From positions 2,087,649-2,151,648 of the forward strand of contig CP075368.1 in the NCBI GenBank assembly GCA_019454185.1: a stretch of 64,000 nucleotides of DNA, given 5' to 3'. Below the pieces are notes generated by a model. The model made no database searches. It saw nothing but the letters and a program-made list of their open reading frames with translations, and was not told where the DNA came from. The position numbers were made by a program, and so were the translations under genes. The DNA comes from Phycisphaeraceae bacterium (GTDB taxonomy: Bacteria; Planctomycetota; Phycisphaerae; Phycisphaerales; UBA1924). Of this stretch, positions 40,351 to 48,928 are shown piece after piece; within the stretch, counting starts at the first letter, position 1; each line of letters starts with the position of its first letter.

Positions 40351-41814
40351 CTACTGCGCGGGAGGGAGGCCGAGATCCTTGCGCAGCTGGACGAGGTGCT
40401 TCTCGTAGGGCTTGTACCGGCCCGTGGACTTGTACAGGGGCTTCCTGACCTGGTCGTTTGATGCGGTCATCGTGATCCGGTCGGACTCATAGAACTTGAG
40501 ACAGCGCTCGTCCCAGGGGAGTCCGACGAACGAGAGCAGCTCGCGCGTTTTCTCTTCCTGGCGATCGACGAGATCGTCGTAGTGCAGTTCCATGATCGCG
40601 CCGGGGAAGAGTCGTTGCCAGTGGCGCATGAGGTCCTCGTGTAGGCGGTACATGAGGGCGATGCTGGAGAGGTCCGAGGCCCACGGGATGGTGTCCTCGA
40701 AGTCCTGGAAGTAGTTCGAGACGCAGACATCGATCGGGTTGCGCCGGCACCAGACAACGCGCGAGCCCGGGAAGAGGAGCTGGATGAGGCCGACGTGCTG
40801 GTAGTTGAAGGGGTTTTTGTCGGTGAACTTCTCTGCGCCGGGCGCGCGAGCGTTCGCCATGTCGTGGTAGCGGCGTGCGGCTTCATCGACGGCGAGCTGG
40901 CTCAGGCGTTCGGGGGAGTGGACCTGTCCGGAGAGGGGGAAGTCCGAGAGGCGCATATCGTGGGCGATCATGATCATGTCGAGCAGCTCGCCCGCGCCGA
41001 ATGCCTTGGGGTGGCTGGCGATGATCTGCTCGGTGAGCGAGGTTCCGGAGCGTGACATGCCGACGATGAAGGCGAGGCGAGAGCCGGATCGTTTCGCGCG
41101 CGGCGCACGGGCGACGGCGTCGGGCGTCCAGGTCTCGAGCGTCCGCTCGGTGGCGGCCTTGGTCATGGGCGCGTTGAAGCGTTTGGGGGACGAGGCGTTG
41201 GCGCGTGTGTACGCGGCCCATGCATCGTCGTATCGCTTGGCCTTGTCGTAGAGCGCGGCCAGCCGGAAGAGCGCGCTGGCTCGCGGCCTGTCGCCGACAT
41301 CGGGACGGTCGATGACAGCCTCGAGACGCCTGATTCCTTCGGCCGCACGATCGAGGTTCGCGCAGAAGAGGCCGAAGGCGATGTCGAGCATCGGGGACTC
41401 GAAGCCGGAGGCGTTGGCCTCTTCGATGATTCGGCACGCTCCCTCGGCATCGTCGGCGAAGTAGAGGAGCTCGGCCTTCATCTTGACGGCGGGCTCGTGG
41501 CGGGGATCGATCTCGATGGCGCGATCGAGTTCCTTCTGCGCTCGCGCGACCTTGCCCTCGCGTCGCGAGATGAAGGCGAGTCCGCAGTGGAACCTCGGAT
41601 CATTCTGTTTGAGTTTGACGGCGCGATCGATGGACGCACGTCCATCGACGTTCTTGCCGAGGTACGCCTGGCAGAGCCCGAGGCGGAACTGCGCGTCGGG
41701 ATCCTGCGGCGCGGCCTTGGCGATCTGGATGAGCGGGCCGAGGGCCTTGTGGTAGTCGCCCTTCTTGTACGCGGCCTGGGCTTCGGCGACGAGTTGCTGG
41801 AACTGGGCTTGCAT
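40351..41814 (-). CDS. TPR-sulfotransferase fusion protein
   Basis: A 487-residue protein. Residues about 1-215 are TPR units (AQAAYKKGDYHKALGPLIQI, RLGLCQAYLGKNVDGRASID, RLAALYDKAKRYDDAWAAYT). From about 250 follows a sulfotransferase domain: the PAPS-binding loop FIVGMSRSGTSLTEQIIASH, and KFTDKNPFNYQHVGLIQLLF with RVVWCRRNPIDVCVSNYF for the 3'-phosphate site. It would transfer sulfate from PAPS to a glycan or protein. It has no signal peptide or membrane helix. This fusion is frequent in marine planctomycetes. It converges with the asparaginase-like gene and lies upstream of no other gene of its kind. Confidence 0.88.
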   Translation of the reverse strand: MQAQFQQLVAEAQAAYKKGDYHKALGPLIQIAKAAPQDPDAQFRLGLCQAYLGKNVDGRASIDRAVKLKQNDPRFHCGLAFISRREGKVARAQKELDRAIEIDPRHEPAVKMKAELLYFADDAEGACRIIEEANASGFESPMLDIAFGLFCANLDRAAEGIRRLEAVIDRPDVGDRPRASALFRLAALYDKAKRYDDAWAAYTRANASSPKRFNAPMTKAATERTLETWTPDAVARAPRAKRSGSRLAFIVGMSRSGTSLTEQIIASHPKAFGAGELLDMIMIAHDMRLSDFPLSGQVHSPERLSQLAVDEAARRYHDMANARAPGAEKFTDKNPFNYQHVGLIQLLFPGSRVVWCRRNPIDVCVSNYFQDFEDTIPWASDLSSIALMYRLHEDLMRHWQRLFPGAIMELHYDDLVDRQEEKTRELLSFVGLPWDERCLKFYESDRITMTASNDQVRKPLYKSTGRYKPYEKHLVQLRKDLGLPPAQ

Positions 41815-41897
41815 GCGGTTGCTCCTGGCTCGGAATGCATACCGCCCACGACACAGCGGGCCGAGCCGACTCGGCCACCTTCATCGGCTGGTTCTGA

Positions 41898-42224
41898 TCA
41901 GCCGTTCATCGCAGTGATCTTGACGCTGGTGTAGCGCTGCCGGTGGCCGGTCTTGCGCGAGTGGCCCTTCTTGGGGCGGAACTTGAAGATGTACAGCTTG
42001 TCGCCCTGGACCATGGGCTCGACGATCTCGCCGACGACGGAAGCCCCTGAGACATAAGGGGTTCCGAGCTTTGCGCTGCCGCCGGCTTCGCCGATGACGA
42101 GGACCTTATCGAAGGTGATCTTCTCTCCGGCCTTTGACTCGCCACCGTTGATGAGATCGACGAGGATGGTCTCGTCCTTGGTCACCTTGCGCTGGCCACC
42201 GGACTCTTCGATGATCGCGTACAT
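41898..42224 (-). CDS. rplU: Ribosomal protein bL21
   Basis: A 108-residue L21: MYAIIEESGGQRKVTKDETI, DKVLVIGEAGGSAKLGTPYV, then IFKFRPKKGHSRKTGHRQRY near 80, the rRNA-binding signature, and TSVKITAMNG at the end. It belongs to the 50S subunit. GGAG precedes the ATG. In most bacteria rpmA (L27) and obg follow rplU; here rpmA is absent from the window and obg is at 45545, on the other strand, so the group is broken up. The 227-base gap shared with the divergent DUF900 gene must hold both promoters. Confidence 0.95.
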   Translation of the reverse strand: MYAIIEESGGQRKVTKDETILVDLINGGESKAGEKITFDKVLVIGEAGGSAKLGTPYVSGASVVGEIVEPMVQGDKLYIFKFRPKKGHSRKTGHRQRYTSVKITAMNG

Positions 42225-42451
42225 GCTTGAAACTCCAAGACTTACGATCCACGCTTGATTCGGGGCGGGTGAGAGCAGCTCACACGTCTTGGTGCCCGTC
42301 GGGCTGTGGGGTCGGGATGGTAGGCGTGTGTGCATCGCAGGGCGACTTTGAATGTCTGCTTGCGAGCGTTCTCCCCACATCTTGGGTCGCGATCTTGGTA
42401 TGCTGGGGAAGTTCTGCGGCGATGCCCGCCGCGGGCGGGAGGACTGCTGCC

Positions 42452-43687
42452 ATGGCTCAACATTGGATCGTGACGAATCGTCGTGTCGAGACGGATCCAA
42501 AGTCCGGACGTGAGCGGGTGGTCGTGACGGACTCGCAGAGCGAGCGTCTGGACTCGCTGCCGACGTTCCGGATCGCATCGTTCAGGGACAACGGCCTGCC
42601 GGCGACTCCGAGCGCGGCCGATCTTGAGGGGGCGGTGACGTTCCTGAAGGACACCTTCGAGCCGGGGTATGACGATGTGACGAAGGGAACGAAGGCGGAG
42701 ACGCTGCCGGGCACGCAGCGGATGTTCAAGTCGCTGTACGACACGATGAGCGCGGCACCGGAGGGGAAGGGCGATGTGCTCTTCTTCATCCACGGCTTCA
42801 ACTACTCGTGGCCGGATGCGCTGGTGCATCTGCACCGGCTGACACAGGTCTACGCCTCGAACGCGCACAGCCCGGTCTCGCAGATCGTCTATTACACCTG
42901 GCCTTCGTGGGGCAAGATCCATCGCTACTGGAAGGACCAGGAGATTGCTGCACCTGCGGGCATGGTGATGGGGCGTCTGTTCTCGAAGCTGGTTCGCTTC
43001 TATGCAGAGTTCTTCGATCCGGAGAGGCGTCGGGCGCGTCCGGAACTGTGCGGCAAGCGGATCCATCTCACGGCCCACTCGATGGGCAATCAGGTGCTCC
43101 GCGAGTTCATGCGTTCGGTGGTGAGCGATCAGTCGCTGAGGCATCCTGTCTTCGGGGAGACGCTGCTGCTGAACGCGGATGTCGAGTGGACCGCGCTCAA
43201 CCCGGGCGAGCCGATGCACCAGTTGGCAACGTACTCGGATCGCGTTCACGTGTACAACCACGTGAGCGATGATGCGCTGCGTCACTCATCGACGGTGAAG
43301 AACCCGGGTGAGAAGCGTCTCGGGCAGCACGGGCCGCAGTCGGTTGACACGAGCATTCTGCCCCCTCGCACGGTCGCTGTCGATTGCAGCGCGCTCCGGC
43401 TCGGGGCAAAGTCCGCGCATCCGGCTACGAGCGGGACACCCATGAGGACGAACGCGGCATCGGTGCTGGGCGCGATCTCTGACAGGGCGTCGATCGAAGC
43501 GGCGGCGCGGGTGCTCGATCAGCCGAAGTCTTCGATGAAGGAGCGGATGTTTGACCACTGGGGATACCTGCACCGTCCGGAGGTCATCGCGGATATCTGG
43601 CAGGTGATGTCGGGGGTCTCTTCGAGCCGCATCCTGGGGCGTGAGCGGCGATCGAATGAGCACCTCTACCGGCTGCTGAACCAGTAG
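42452..43687 (+). CDS. Alpha/beta hydrolase of the DUF900 type
   Basis: A 411-residue protein. VLFFIHGFNYSWPDALVHLH near residue 110 is the oxyanion and DUF900 signature, IHLTAHSMGNQVLREFMRS near 205 the nucleophile Ser, and LLLNADVEWTALNPG near 235 follows as in the family. VHVYNHVSDDALRHSS near 275 may hold the acid and His. There is no signal peptide, unlike many DUF900 proteins, so it is probably cytoplasmic. Substrate unknown. GGAGG lies 9 bases before the ATG, and a TATGCT box at about 42399 may be the -10. Confidence 0.83.
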   Translation: MAQHWIVTNRRVETDPKSGRERVVVTDSQSERLDSLPTFRIASFRDNGLPATPSAADLEGAVTFLKDTFEPGYDDVTKGTKAETLPGTQRMFKSLYDTMSAAPEGKGDVLFFIHGFNYSWPDALVHLHRLTQVYASNAHSPVSQIVYYTWPSWGKIHRYWKDQEIAAPAGMVMGRLFSKLVRFYAEFFDPERRRARPELCGKRIHLTAHSMGNQVLREFMRSVVSDQSLRHPVFGETLLLNADVEWTALNPGEPMHQLATYSDRVHVYNHVSDDALRHSSTVKNPGEKRLGQHGPQSVDTSILPPRTVAVDCSALRLGAKSAHPATSGTPMRTNAASVLGAISDRASIEAAARVLDQPKSSMKERMFDHWGYLHRPEVIADIWQVMSGVSSSRILGRERRSNEHLYRLLNQ

Positions 43688-43885
43688 CGTGAGGAATCGG
43701 GCGAGACGGGTGGAGGGCGGCGTGCATCTCCCCCACTGCTTGGCCGAGCAGTGATCGGGAGGGTGGCGACTCTGCCTGAGGATGAGCGGCACAGGGCCGA
43801 CACCGGTCGTGTGGTCGGTGCTATTCTTGGCACACGCCGCGTCCGGCCTGTTGCGGTTCGGGGTTCGCGTCGGGAGGTTCCGCCC

Positions 43886-44374
43886 GTGGTTCGAATCAAG
43901 CGCATCACACCGAGCGACGGCGCGTTGTACGCGCAGGAGGTCGCGCTGCGTGAGCAGGTGCTGCTGAGGCCTCTTGGGCTGGACATCCACAAGTTTCGCG
44001 ACCTGTTCCCGGGGTATGAGGATCGCTTCGAGCACTTCGTTGCGGTGTTCGATCATCCATCGGGAGAGCGGGTGATCGGGTGTGCGCTGCTCCTGGCTGA
44101 TTATCCGGAGCGAGGCATAGGGAAGTTGATGCAGATGGCTGTCGATCCGCAGCGCCAGGGTGAGGGGCTGGGGAGGCGGCTTGTGGTCGAGGTGGAGTGC
44201 CGCGCGTTCGGCGAGCTCGGGCTTCGCGAGCTGTTCTGCCACTCGCAGAAGGGTGCGAAGGGTTTTTATGAGAAGCTCGGCTGGGCGAGAGACGGCGACG
44301 AGTTCTCCGAGGCGGGGATCCCGCATCTGAAGATGAACCTTGTCGCGCCGGATGAGGAAGAGGAAGTCGAGTAA
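43886..44374 (+). CDS. GNAT-family N-acetyltransferase
   Basis: A 162-residue acetyltransferase. The acetyl-CoA loop is MQMAVDPQRQGEGLGRRLVV near residue 81 (the R/Q-x2-G-x-G/A pattern), followed by ELFCHSQKGAKGFYEKLGWA, where FYEKLGW is the usual C-terminal motif. GERVIGCALLLADYP is the preceding strand. The acceptor is unknown. The GTG at 43886 is chosen on GGGAGG 9 bases before it. It stands before the Fur-family gene with a 97-base gap. The 198 bases before it hold no gene. Confidence 0.82.
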   Translation: MVRIKRITPSDGALYAQEVALREQVLLRPLGLDIHKFRDLFPGYEDRFEHFVAVFDHPSGERVIGCALLLADYPERGIGKLMQMAVDPQRQGEGLGRRLVVEVECRAFGELGLRELFCHSQKGAKGFYEKLGWARDGDEFSEAGIPHLKMNLVAPDEEEEVE

Positions 44375-44471
44375 GCAGGCACTGCCACCGAGTGACTAAC
44401 CCCTTGTGTGGTTTGGGGTTGGGAAACACGTGCATTGTGCGTGGATCGCGGGTACGGGCCTAGGATTCGTC

Positions 44472-44966
44472 ATGCCGTCCTCACAGGACCAACACGCGAT
44501 GGGCAGGGCTCCGAGAGAGGTGCTTCGTTCGAGCAATCTCCGCTGCACCCGTCAGCGGGAGTTGGTGTACGAGGCGCTCGCATCGACGCACACGCATCCA
44601 ACGGCCGAGGAGCTGTACGACTTGGTGCGACGGCTGGAGCCGGGCCTGAGTCTTGCGACGGTATACAACACGCTTGAGGTCTTTGTGCGTTCGGGGCTGG
44701 CGCAGCGGATTCCATGCCCTTCGGGCGCGACACGCTACGACTCGGACATGCGCGATCATGTTCATCTGACGACGGCGGACGGGCGTGTGATGGACGTGCC
44801 TGAGGATCTTGGCGTTCATCTGGTCGATGCGCTCAGCCCGCGTTTGAGAGAGGATCTGGAGAATCGCTTGGGTGTCTCGCTCGGGCGGGTTTCACTCAAT
44901 CTGGTCGTGCACGGGCTTCCGGAGCGGCTGGGAGCGGCATCGGACGGAGCCGCAGAGAACGCGTAG
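44472..44966 (+). CDS. Fur-family transcriptional regulator with few metal ligands
   Basis: A 164-residue regulator with the Fur winged-helix: LRCTRQRELVYEALASTHTH, HPTAEELYDLVRRLEPGLSL, ATVYNTLEVFVRSGLAQRI near 20-80. The dimer domain follows, but the usual HHHDH-CxxC zinc ligands are mostly missing: the place reads MRDHVHLTTADGRVMDV, and only one Cys (PCPSG) is seen in that region. It may sense iron, peroxide or something else with a reduced site. TAGGAT stands 5 bases before the ATG with no ribosome binding site. No obvious iron-uptake gene is next to it. Confidence 0.83.
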   Translation: MPSSQDQHAMGRAPREVLRSSNLRCTRQRELVYEALASTHTHPTAEELYDLVRRLEPGLSLATVYNTLEVFVRSGLAQRIPCPSGATRYDSDMRDHVHLTTADGRVMDVPEDLGVHLVDALSPRLREDLENRLGVSLGRVSLNLVVHGLPERLGAASDGAAENA

Positions 44967-45077
44967 CGGTTGATCGAGAGCACGTTTTGCGCCCTGTGGC
45001 CATCTGACGATCAAGTCGGGTTGGGTCGTGGTCGATAACTCAGAGCGGGGCCGGCAGGCCCCCTCTGGAGCGGTGCC

Positions 45078-45491
45078 ATGCCCGGTGAGATCAACCCCGT
45101 CCTCCACACGATCAATGGCGAGAATCGGCGCACGTTTGAGCGATTCTCGGTGAGCCCCGCGTACACCGAGGTCAAGGTGCGCGTCCCTGGAGAGCCCACG
45201 CTGCTCGAGGGTCACGCGTATGACATCAGCGAGGGTGGCGTGCGGATGGAGCTCGATCGTGCGATCGAGCCGGGGACATCGATTGTGCTGGAGGTGAAGC
45301 TCCCGCCCGGCAATGCGAAGGGCGCGCCGGTCGAGGAGGTGCTGGCCCGGGGGACGGTCATGTGGGCGGACGACGATGGTGTGCCCGGGCCGGTGTTCAT
45401 GGGCGTGCTCTTCGACGAGTTCGCGACCAATGTGGATCGGGATCGGCTTCTCGGGCGGTTCGCCTCGGGCGCGTACCACCGGGCGGCGTGA
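45078..45491 (+). CDS. PilZ-domain protein
   Basis: A 137-residue single-domain protein. NRRTFERFSVSPAYTEVKV near residue 16 corresponds to the RxxxR motif of PilZ (here RRTFER) and YDISEGGVRMELDR near 48 to the D/NxSxxG motif that binds cyclic-di-GMP. PVFMGVLFDEF closes the barrel. It is probably a c-di-GMP receptor acting on motility or surface properties; the flagellar block is far away, so a link is only a guess. It lies between the Fur-family gene and obg. Confidence 0.85.
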   Translation: MPGEINPVLHTINGENRRTFERFSVSPAYTEVKVRVPGEPTLLEGHAYDISEGGVRMELDRAIEPGTSIVLEVKLPPGNAKGAPVEEVLARGTVMWADDDGVPGPVFMGVLFDEFATNVDRDRLLGRFASGAYHRAA

Positions 45492-45544
45492 GTTCGGGGA
45501 TTGGTTCGCGGGTATGACGCCGAGTGGGCCTATCGTCAGGGTCC

Positions 45545-46600
45545 ATGTTTGTCGATCGCGCCATTATCAAGGTCAAGTCCGGCAAGGGCGGGGATGGTCA
45601 TATCTCGTTCCGTCGGGCGAAGTACGAACCCAAGGGTGGCCCCAACGGGGGCGACGGGGGTGACGGCGGGTCCGTCATCCTGGTGGGTGACCACAACGTC
45701 AACACGCTGTACACCTTCCGAGGCCAGTATCACTGGGAGGCGGAGGAGGGCGAGCCGGGTCGGTACAAGCAGCAGCACGGCGCGAACGGGAGCGACTGCG
45801 TGATCCGTGTGCCGCCTGGGACGCTGGTTTTTGACGAAGAGACCGGCGAGCAGGTCTGCGACATCAAGCCTGATGAGCGCGTGGTGATCGCGCCGGGAGG
45901 CCGGGGCGGATTCGGGAACGAGCACTTCAAGACCTCGACGTACCAGACTCCGATGCACGCCAAGCCGGGCGAGCCGGCGGTTGAGCGGACGCTGCGTCTG
46001 GAACTCAAGCTCATCGCCGATGTCGGGCTTGTGGGGATGCCGAACGCGGGGAAGTCGACGCTGCTCGCGGCACTGACGCGGGCGACACCGAAGATCGCGA
46101 ACTATCCGTTCACAACGCTCTCGCCGCAGCTGGGCATCGCGGAGCTTGACCAGGATCGACGGATCGTGATCGCCGACATTCCGGGATTGATCGAGGGTGC
46201 GGCGGACGGCGCGGGGCTCGGGCATGACTTCCTGAGGCACATCGAGCGGACGCGTGTGCTCGTGCATCTGCTGGATGTGATGCCCGACAACGAGCGGACG
46301 CCAGCGGAGAACTACGACGCGATTCGCGCGGAGCTCGCGGGGTACAGCACGACGCTCGCAGAGAAGCAGGAGATCATCGCGCTGAACAAGCTCGATCTCC
46401 TGCCCGACGAGAAGGAGCGGACCGCGAAGGTGAAGGAGCTTCGCCTCAAGCTCAAGCTCGGCAGGGACACGGAGGTTGTCGCGCTCTCCGGCGCGGCGAA
46501 GCTCGGGACGCGGGAACTGCTGGAGAAGCTCTGGGAGATTCTGCACCCGCGGGGGCTGGAGCGCGAAGAGAAGTGGGCTCCGGTTTCGGAGGCCGAGTGA
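45545..46600 (+). CDS. obg: GTPase Obg
   Basis: A 351-residue GTPase. Residues 1-158 are the Gly-rich Obg domain (IKVKSGKGGDGHISFRRAKY, GGPNGGDGGDGGSVILVGDH). The G domain follows: G1 GMPNAGKSTLLAAL near 167, G3 DIPGLIEGAADGAGLGHDF near 212 and G4 ALNKLDLLPD near 281. The C-terminal OCT domain is absent, as in many Obg proteins. It acts in late 50S assembly. TATCGT stands 8 bases before the ATG. The downstream methyltransferase gene begins 4 bases after its stop, so the two are co-transcribed. Confidence 0.95.
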   Translation: MFVDRAIIKVKSGKGGDGHISFRRAKYEPKGGPNGGDGGDGGSVILVGDHNVNTLYTFRGQYHWEAEEGEPGRYKQQHGANGSDCVIRVPPGTLVFDEETGEQVCDIKPDERVVIAPGGRGGFGNEHFKTSTYQTPMHAKPGEPAVERTLRLELKLIADVGLVGMPNAGKSTLLAALTRATPKIANYPFTTLSPQLGIAELDQDRRIVIADIPGLIEGAADGAGLGHDFLRHIERTRVLVHLLDVMPDNERTPAENYDAIRAELAGYSTTLAEKQEIIALNKLDLLPDEKERTAKVKELRLKLKLGRDTEVVALSGAAKLGTRELLEKLWEILHPRGLEREEKWAPVSEAE

Positions 46601-46603
46601 GCG

Positions 46604-47242
46604 ATGCCGGTTGACGGGGCTCAGGACGAGTGCCCGTATGTGAGCCGCGGCGGGCTCAAAATGGAGCATGCGCTGCGCGAGTTCGGTCTTGACCCGAGCG
46701 GGATGGTGTGCGCCGATCTCGGCGCGAGCACGGGCGGGTTCACGGACTGCCTGTTGCGGCACGGCGCGGCGAGGGTCTATGCGGTTGACACGGCGTACGG
46801 CGAGTTCGCTTGGAGACTGCGGAAGGATCCGCGCGTGGTGGTGATGGAGAGGTCGAACGCGTTGCACGCTGCGCCTCCCCGGGATGTGAGCGATGCTGGC
46901 GGGGTCGATCTTGTGGTGATTGATCTCGGGTGGACGAGGCAGCGGCACGCGATTCCTGCCGCGCTGCGGTGGATGAAACCAGGCGGGCGGATCATCACGC
47001 TGATCAAGCCCCATTACGAGGTCGGGGAATCCGGTGCGCGGGTCGGGGTGACGGTGCTCGGTGAGGAAGAGGCGGAGGCGATCACTGATCGGGTGGTGTC
47101 GGAGATGCCCACGCTCGGGGTGAGAGCGATCGCGGTGACGAAGTCGCCGGTGCTGGGCGGCTCTGTGAGTGCAAGGCGGAAGAAAAAGGGCACGGGGAAC
47201 GCTGAGTGGCTTGTTCTTCTCGAACGCGCGGAGAGCGACTGA
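46604..47242 (+). CDS. TlyA/FtsJ-like RNA methyltransferase lacking the S4 domain
   Basis: A 212-residue protein. It starts near the point where TlyA leaves its S4 domain: YVSRGGLKMEHALREFGLD, then motif I CADLGASTGGFTDCLL near residue 37, VYAVDTAYGEFAW, LVVIDLGWTRQRHAIPAALR near 104 and IITLIKPHYEVG near 129. TlyA 2'-O-methylates 16S and 23S rRNA. The missing S4 domain may change the target or require a partner. It lies 4 bases after obg, which points to a ribosome-related role. It converges on the gdx gene with no spacer. Confidence 0.8.
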   Translation: MPVDGAQDECPYVSRGGLKMEHALREFGLDPSGMVCADLGASTGGFTDCLLRHGAARVYAVDTAYGEFAWRLRKDPRVVVMERSNALHAAPPRDVSDAGGVDLVVIDLGWTRQRHAIPAALRWMKPGGRIITLIKPHYEVGESGARVGVTVLGEEEAEAITDRVVSEMPTLGVRAIAVTKSPVLGGSVSARRKKKGTGNAEWLVLLERAESD

Positions 47243-47596
47243 TCAGCCGCGCCATGCGATGTTGGAGGGCGGCTTCTTGGCTGGAGTCGTGAGTTTGAGT
47301 CCCACGATGCCGAGACCGATGCAGGCGAGGCATGCGAACTGGACGAGGTTCATGCGTTCTCCGAAGATCAGGACGCCGGCGATGACGGAGCCGAGTGCTC
47401 CGATGCCGACCCAGACGGTGTAGGAGATCCCGAGGGGGAGCACCCGCATCGCCAGGGCGAGGAGGGTGAAGCTCACGAGCATCGCGACGATCGTGTAGAC
47501 GCTCGGCCAGAGGCGGGTGAATCCGTGGCTCTGCTTCATGCCGATGGCCCAGACGACTTCGAGCAATCCGGCGACGGTGAGGAGGATCCATGCCAT
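47243..47596 (-). CDS. Small multidrug resistance family exporter, Gdx/SugE type
   Basis: A 117-residue protein with four membrane helices. AWILLTVAGLLEVVWAIGMK holds the conserved Glu13, followed by KQSHGFTRLWPSVYTIVAML and LPLGISYTVWVGIGALGSVI, which follow the Gdx (SugE) pattern rather than EmrE. Gdx exports guanidinium in exchange for protons, working as a dual-topology dimer. A short Lys/Pro-rich tail (TPAKKPPSNIAWRG) follows the last helix. No guanidine riboswitch is visible: only 42 bases separate it from msrBA upstream. It abuts the TlyA-like gene tail to tail. Confidence 0.88.
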   Translation of the reverse strand: MAWILLTVAGLLEVVWAIGMKQSHGFTRLWPSVYTIVAMLVSFTLLALAMRVLPLGISYTVWVGIGALGSVIAGVLIFGERMNLVQFACLACIGLGIVGLKLTTPAKKPPSNIAWRG

Positions 47597-47638
47597 GCGT
47601 GGATCATTCGCCCGCCATCGATGCCGCGAGAGCGGAGA

Positions 47639-48781
47639 TCACTCGTCGTCGGGCGGCAGGGCGCAGGTTCCGCCGTGCTTCTCGTGGTAGTCCTGGTGGT
47701 ACTCTTCGGCGGGCCAGAAGGGACCGACATCGGCGACGAGTTGGACCTGCGTGACGATCTTCCTGTTCTTGAATTTGTCGGTCTGCTGGAGCGTTGCGAT
47801 GTAGGCCGTGGCCTCGTCGAGCTGTCGCTGGTCAGACGCGAAGATGGCGGATCGATACTGCGTGCCGACATCCGGGCCCTGGCGATTGAGGGTAGTCGGG
47901 TTGTGGAGTTTGAAGAACCACTTCAGGAGCTCGGCGTAGGTGACGTGGGCGGGATCGAAGGAGACCTCGACGACCTCAGCATGGCCGGTTTCTTCGTAGC
48001 AGACCTGCTTGTAGGTCGGGTTCTGGGTCTTGCCACCCTGATACCCGCTGACGACGTTGATGACGCCTGGGATCTGCTGGAAGCGGTCTTCGACGCCCCA
48101 GAAGCAGCCGCCGCCGAAGTACGCCTTCTCCATCGCAACGGGGCGAGCCATGGGGGGGAGTTCGGTACCGTTTTCGACGAAGTCGAGCGAGGCGGAGTTG
48201 AGGCAGTATCGGAGTCCTGTGGGCGCGGGGCCATCGTCAAAGACGTGTCCGAGGTGGCCGCCGCATCGCTCGCACATGATCTCGACGCGGACCATGCCGT
48301 GTGAAACGTCTTTCTCATAACGGATGTGGTCGCGATCGAAGGGCTGGAAGAACGAGGGCCAGCCGGTGCCGGAGTTGAACTTGGCGTCTGAGGAGAAGAG
48401 GGGCAGCTCGCAGAGCTTGCAGATGTACGTGCCCTTGAGCTTGTTATCGAGCAGATTGCCGCAGAACGGGGCCTCTGTGCCCTTTCTCAGGATGACCTTC
48501 GCGTCTTCGGGTGAGAGCTTGGTCGCGAGTTCGTTGATGCGCGACTCGCCGAGGCGAGAGATGTCGTTGCCTGAGCGCGAGTAGCGCGGGCCTTGTGGAG
48601 CGTTCATGTCTGTGCCTTGGGTGTGCTGGATGCCGGCGGTTGCGGGCCGGCCGGCCGTGGCCGTGGAGACGAGCGAGAGGAGCGTACCGCTCGGGCGTTT
48701 CGCGGCGGCGATGGACCACGTGACCAGTGCCGCGGCGATCACACAGAGACCAAAGAGAGCGATCGCGGTTCCTGTTCTCAT
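47639..48781 (-). CDS. Methionine sulfoxide reductase MsrB-MsrA fusion, membrane-anchored
   Basis: A 380-residue fusion. Residues 5-27 are a membrane helix or signal (IALFGLCVIAAALVTWSIAA). MsrB covers about 80-205, with zinc cysteines in CKLC and CERC and the catalytic Cys in LRYCLNSASLDF. MsrA covers about 215-370, with the catalytic Cys in YFGGGCFWGVED and GQDVGTQYRS-like, here GPDVGTQYRSAIF. The two domains repair the R and S forms of methionine sulfoxide in exported proteins. The order MsrB then MsrA is the less common one. GAGGGAA precedes the ATG, and a TACACT box lies about 65 bases before it. Confidence 0.92.
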   Translation of the reverse strand: MRTGTAIALFGLCVIAAALVTWSIAAAKRPSGTLLSLVSTATAGRPATAGIQHTQGTDMNAPQGPRYSRSGNDISRLGESRINELATKLSPEDAKVILRKGTEAPFCGNLLDNKLKGTYICKLCELPLFSSDAKFNSGTGWPSFFQPFDRDHIRYEKDVSHGMVRVEIMCERCGGHLGHVFDDGPAPTGLRYCLNSASLDFVENGTELPPMARPVAMEKAYFGGGCFWGVEDRFQQIPGVINVVSGYQGGKTQNPTYKQVCYEETGHAEVVEVSFDPAHVTYAELLKWFFKLHNPTTLNRQGPDVGTQYRSAIFASDQRQLDEATAYIATLQQTDKFKNRKIVTQVQLVADVGPFWPAEEYHQDYHEKHGGTCALPPDDE

Positions 48782-48844
48782 GCGAATTCCCTCGGTAGCC
48801 CCTTGACGATTGGATGCCGCGTGGGCGTGTGCGTCACCGGACAG

Positions 48845-48850
48845 AGTGTA
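48845..48850 (-). promoter_or_regulatory. TACACT -10 box of msrBA
   Basis: TACACT on the minus strand about 65 bases before the msrBA ATG; the leader ends in a ribosome binding site, unlike the leaderless genes with the same box. Confidence 0.4.
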
Positions 48851-48928
48851 CCGATGGGTTCGGCGTTCGATTCGCGGCGGATTCTCCTGCCGGTTTGGAT
48901 TCGGTTGGTGCTTTCGAGGGTCGGGCGT

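Noticed and set aside
47597..47638. Guanidine riboswitch before the Gdx-type gene
   Set aside because: The gap to the upstream gene is only 42 bases and shows no conserved riboswitch core.
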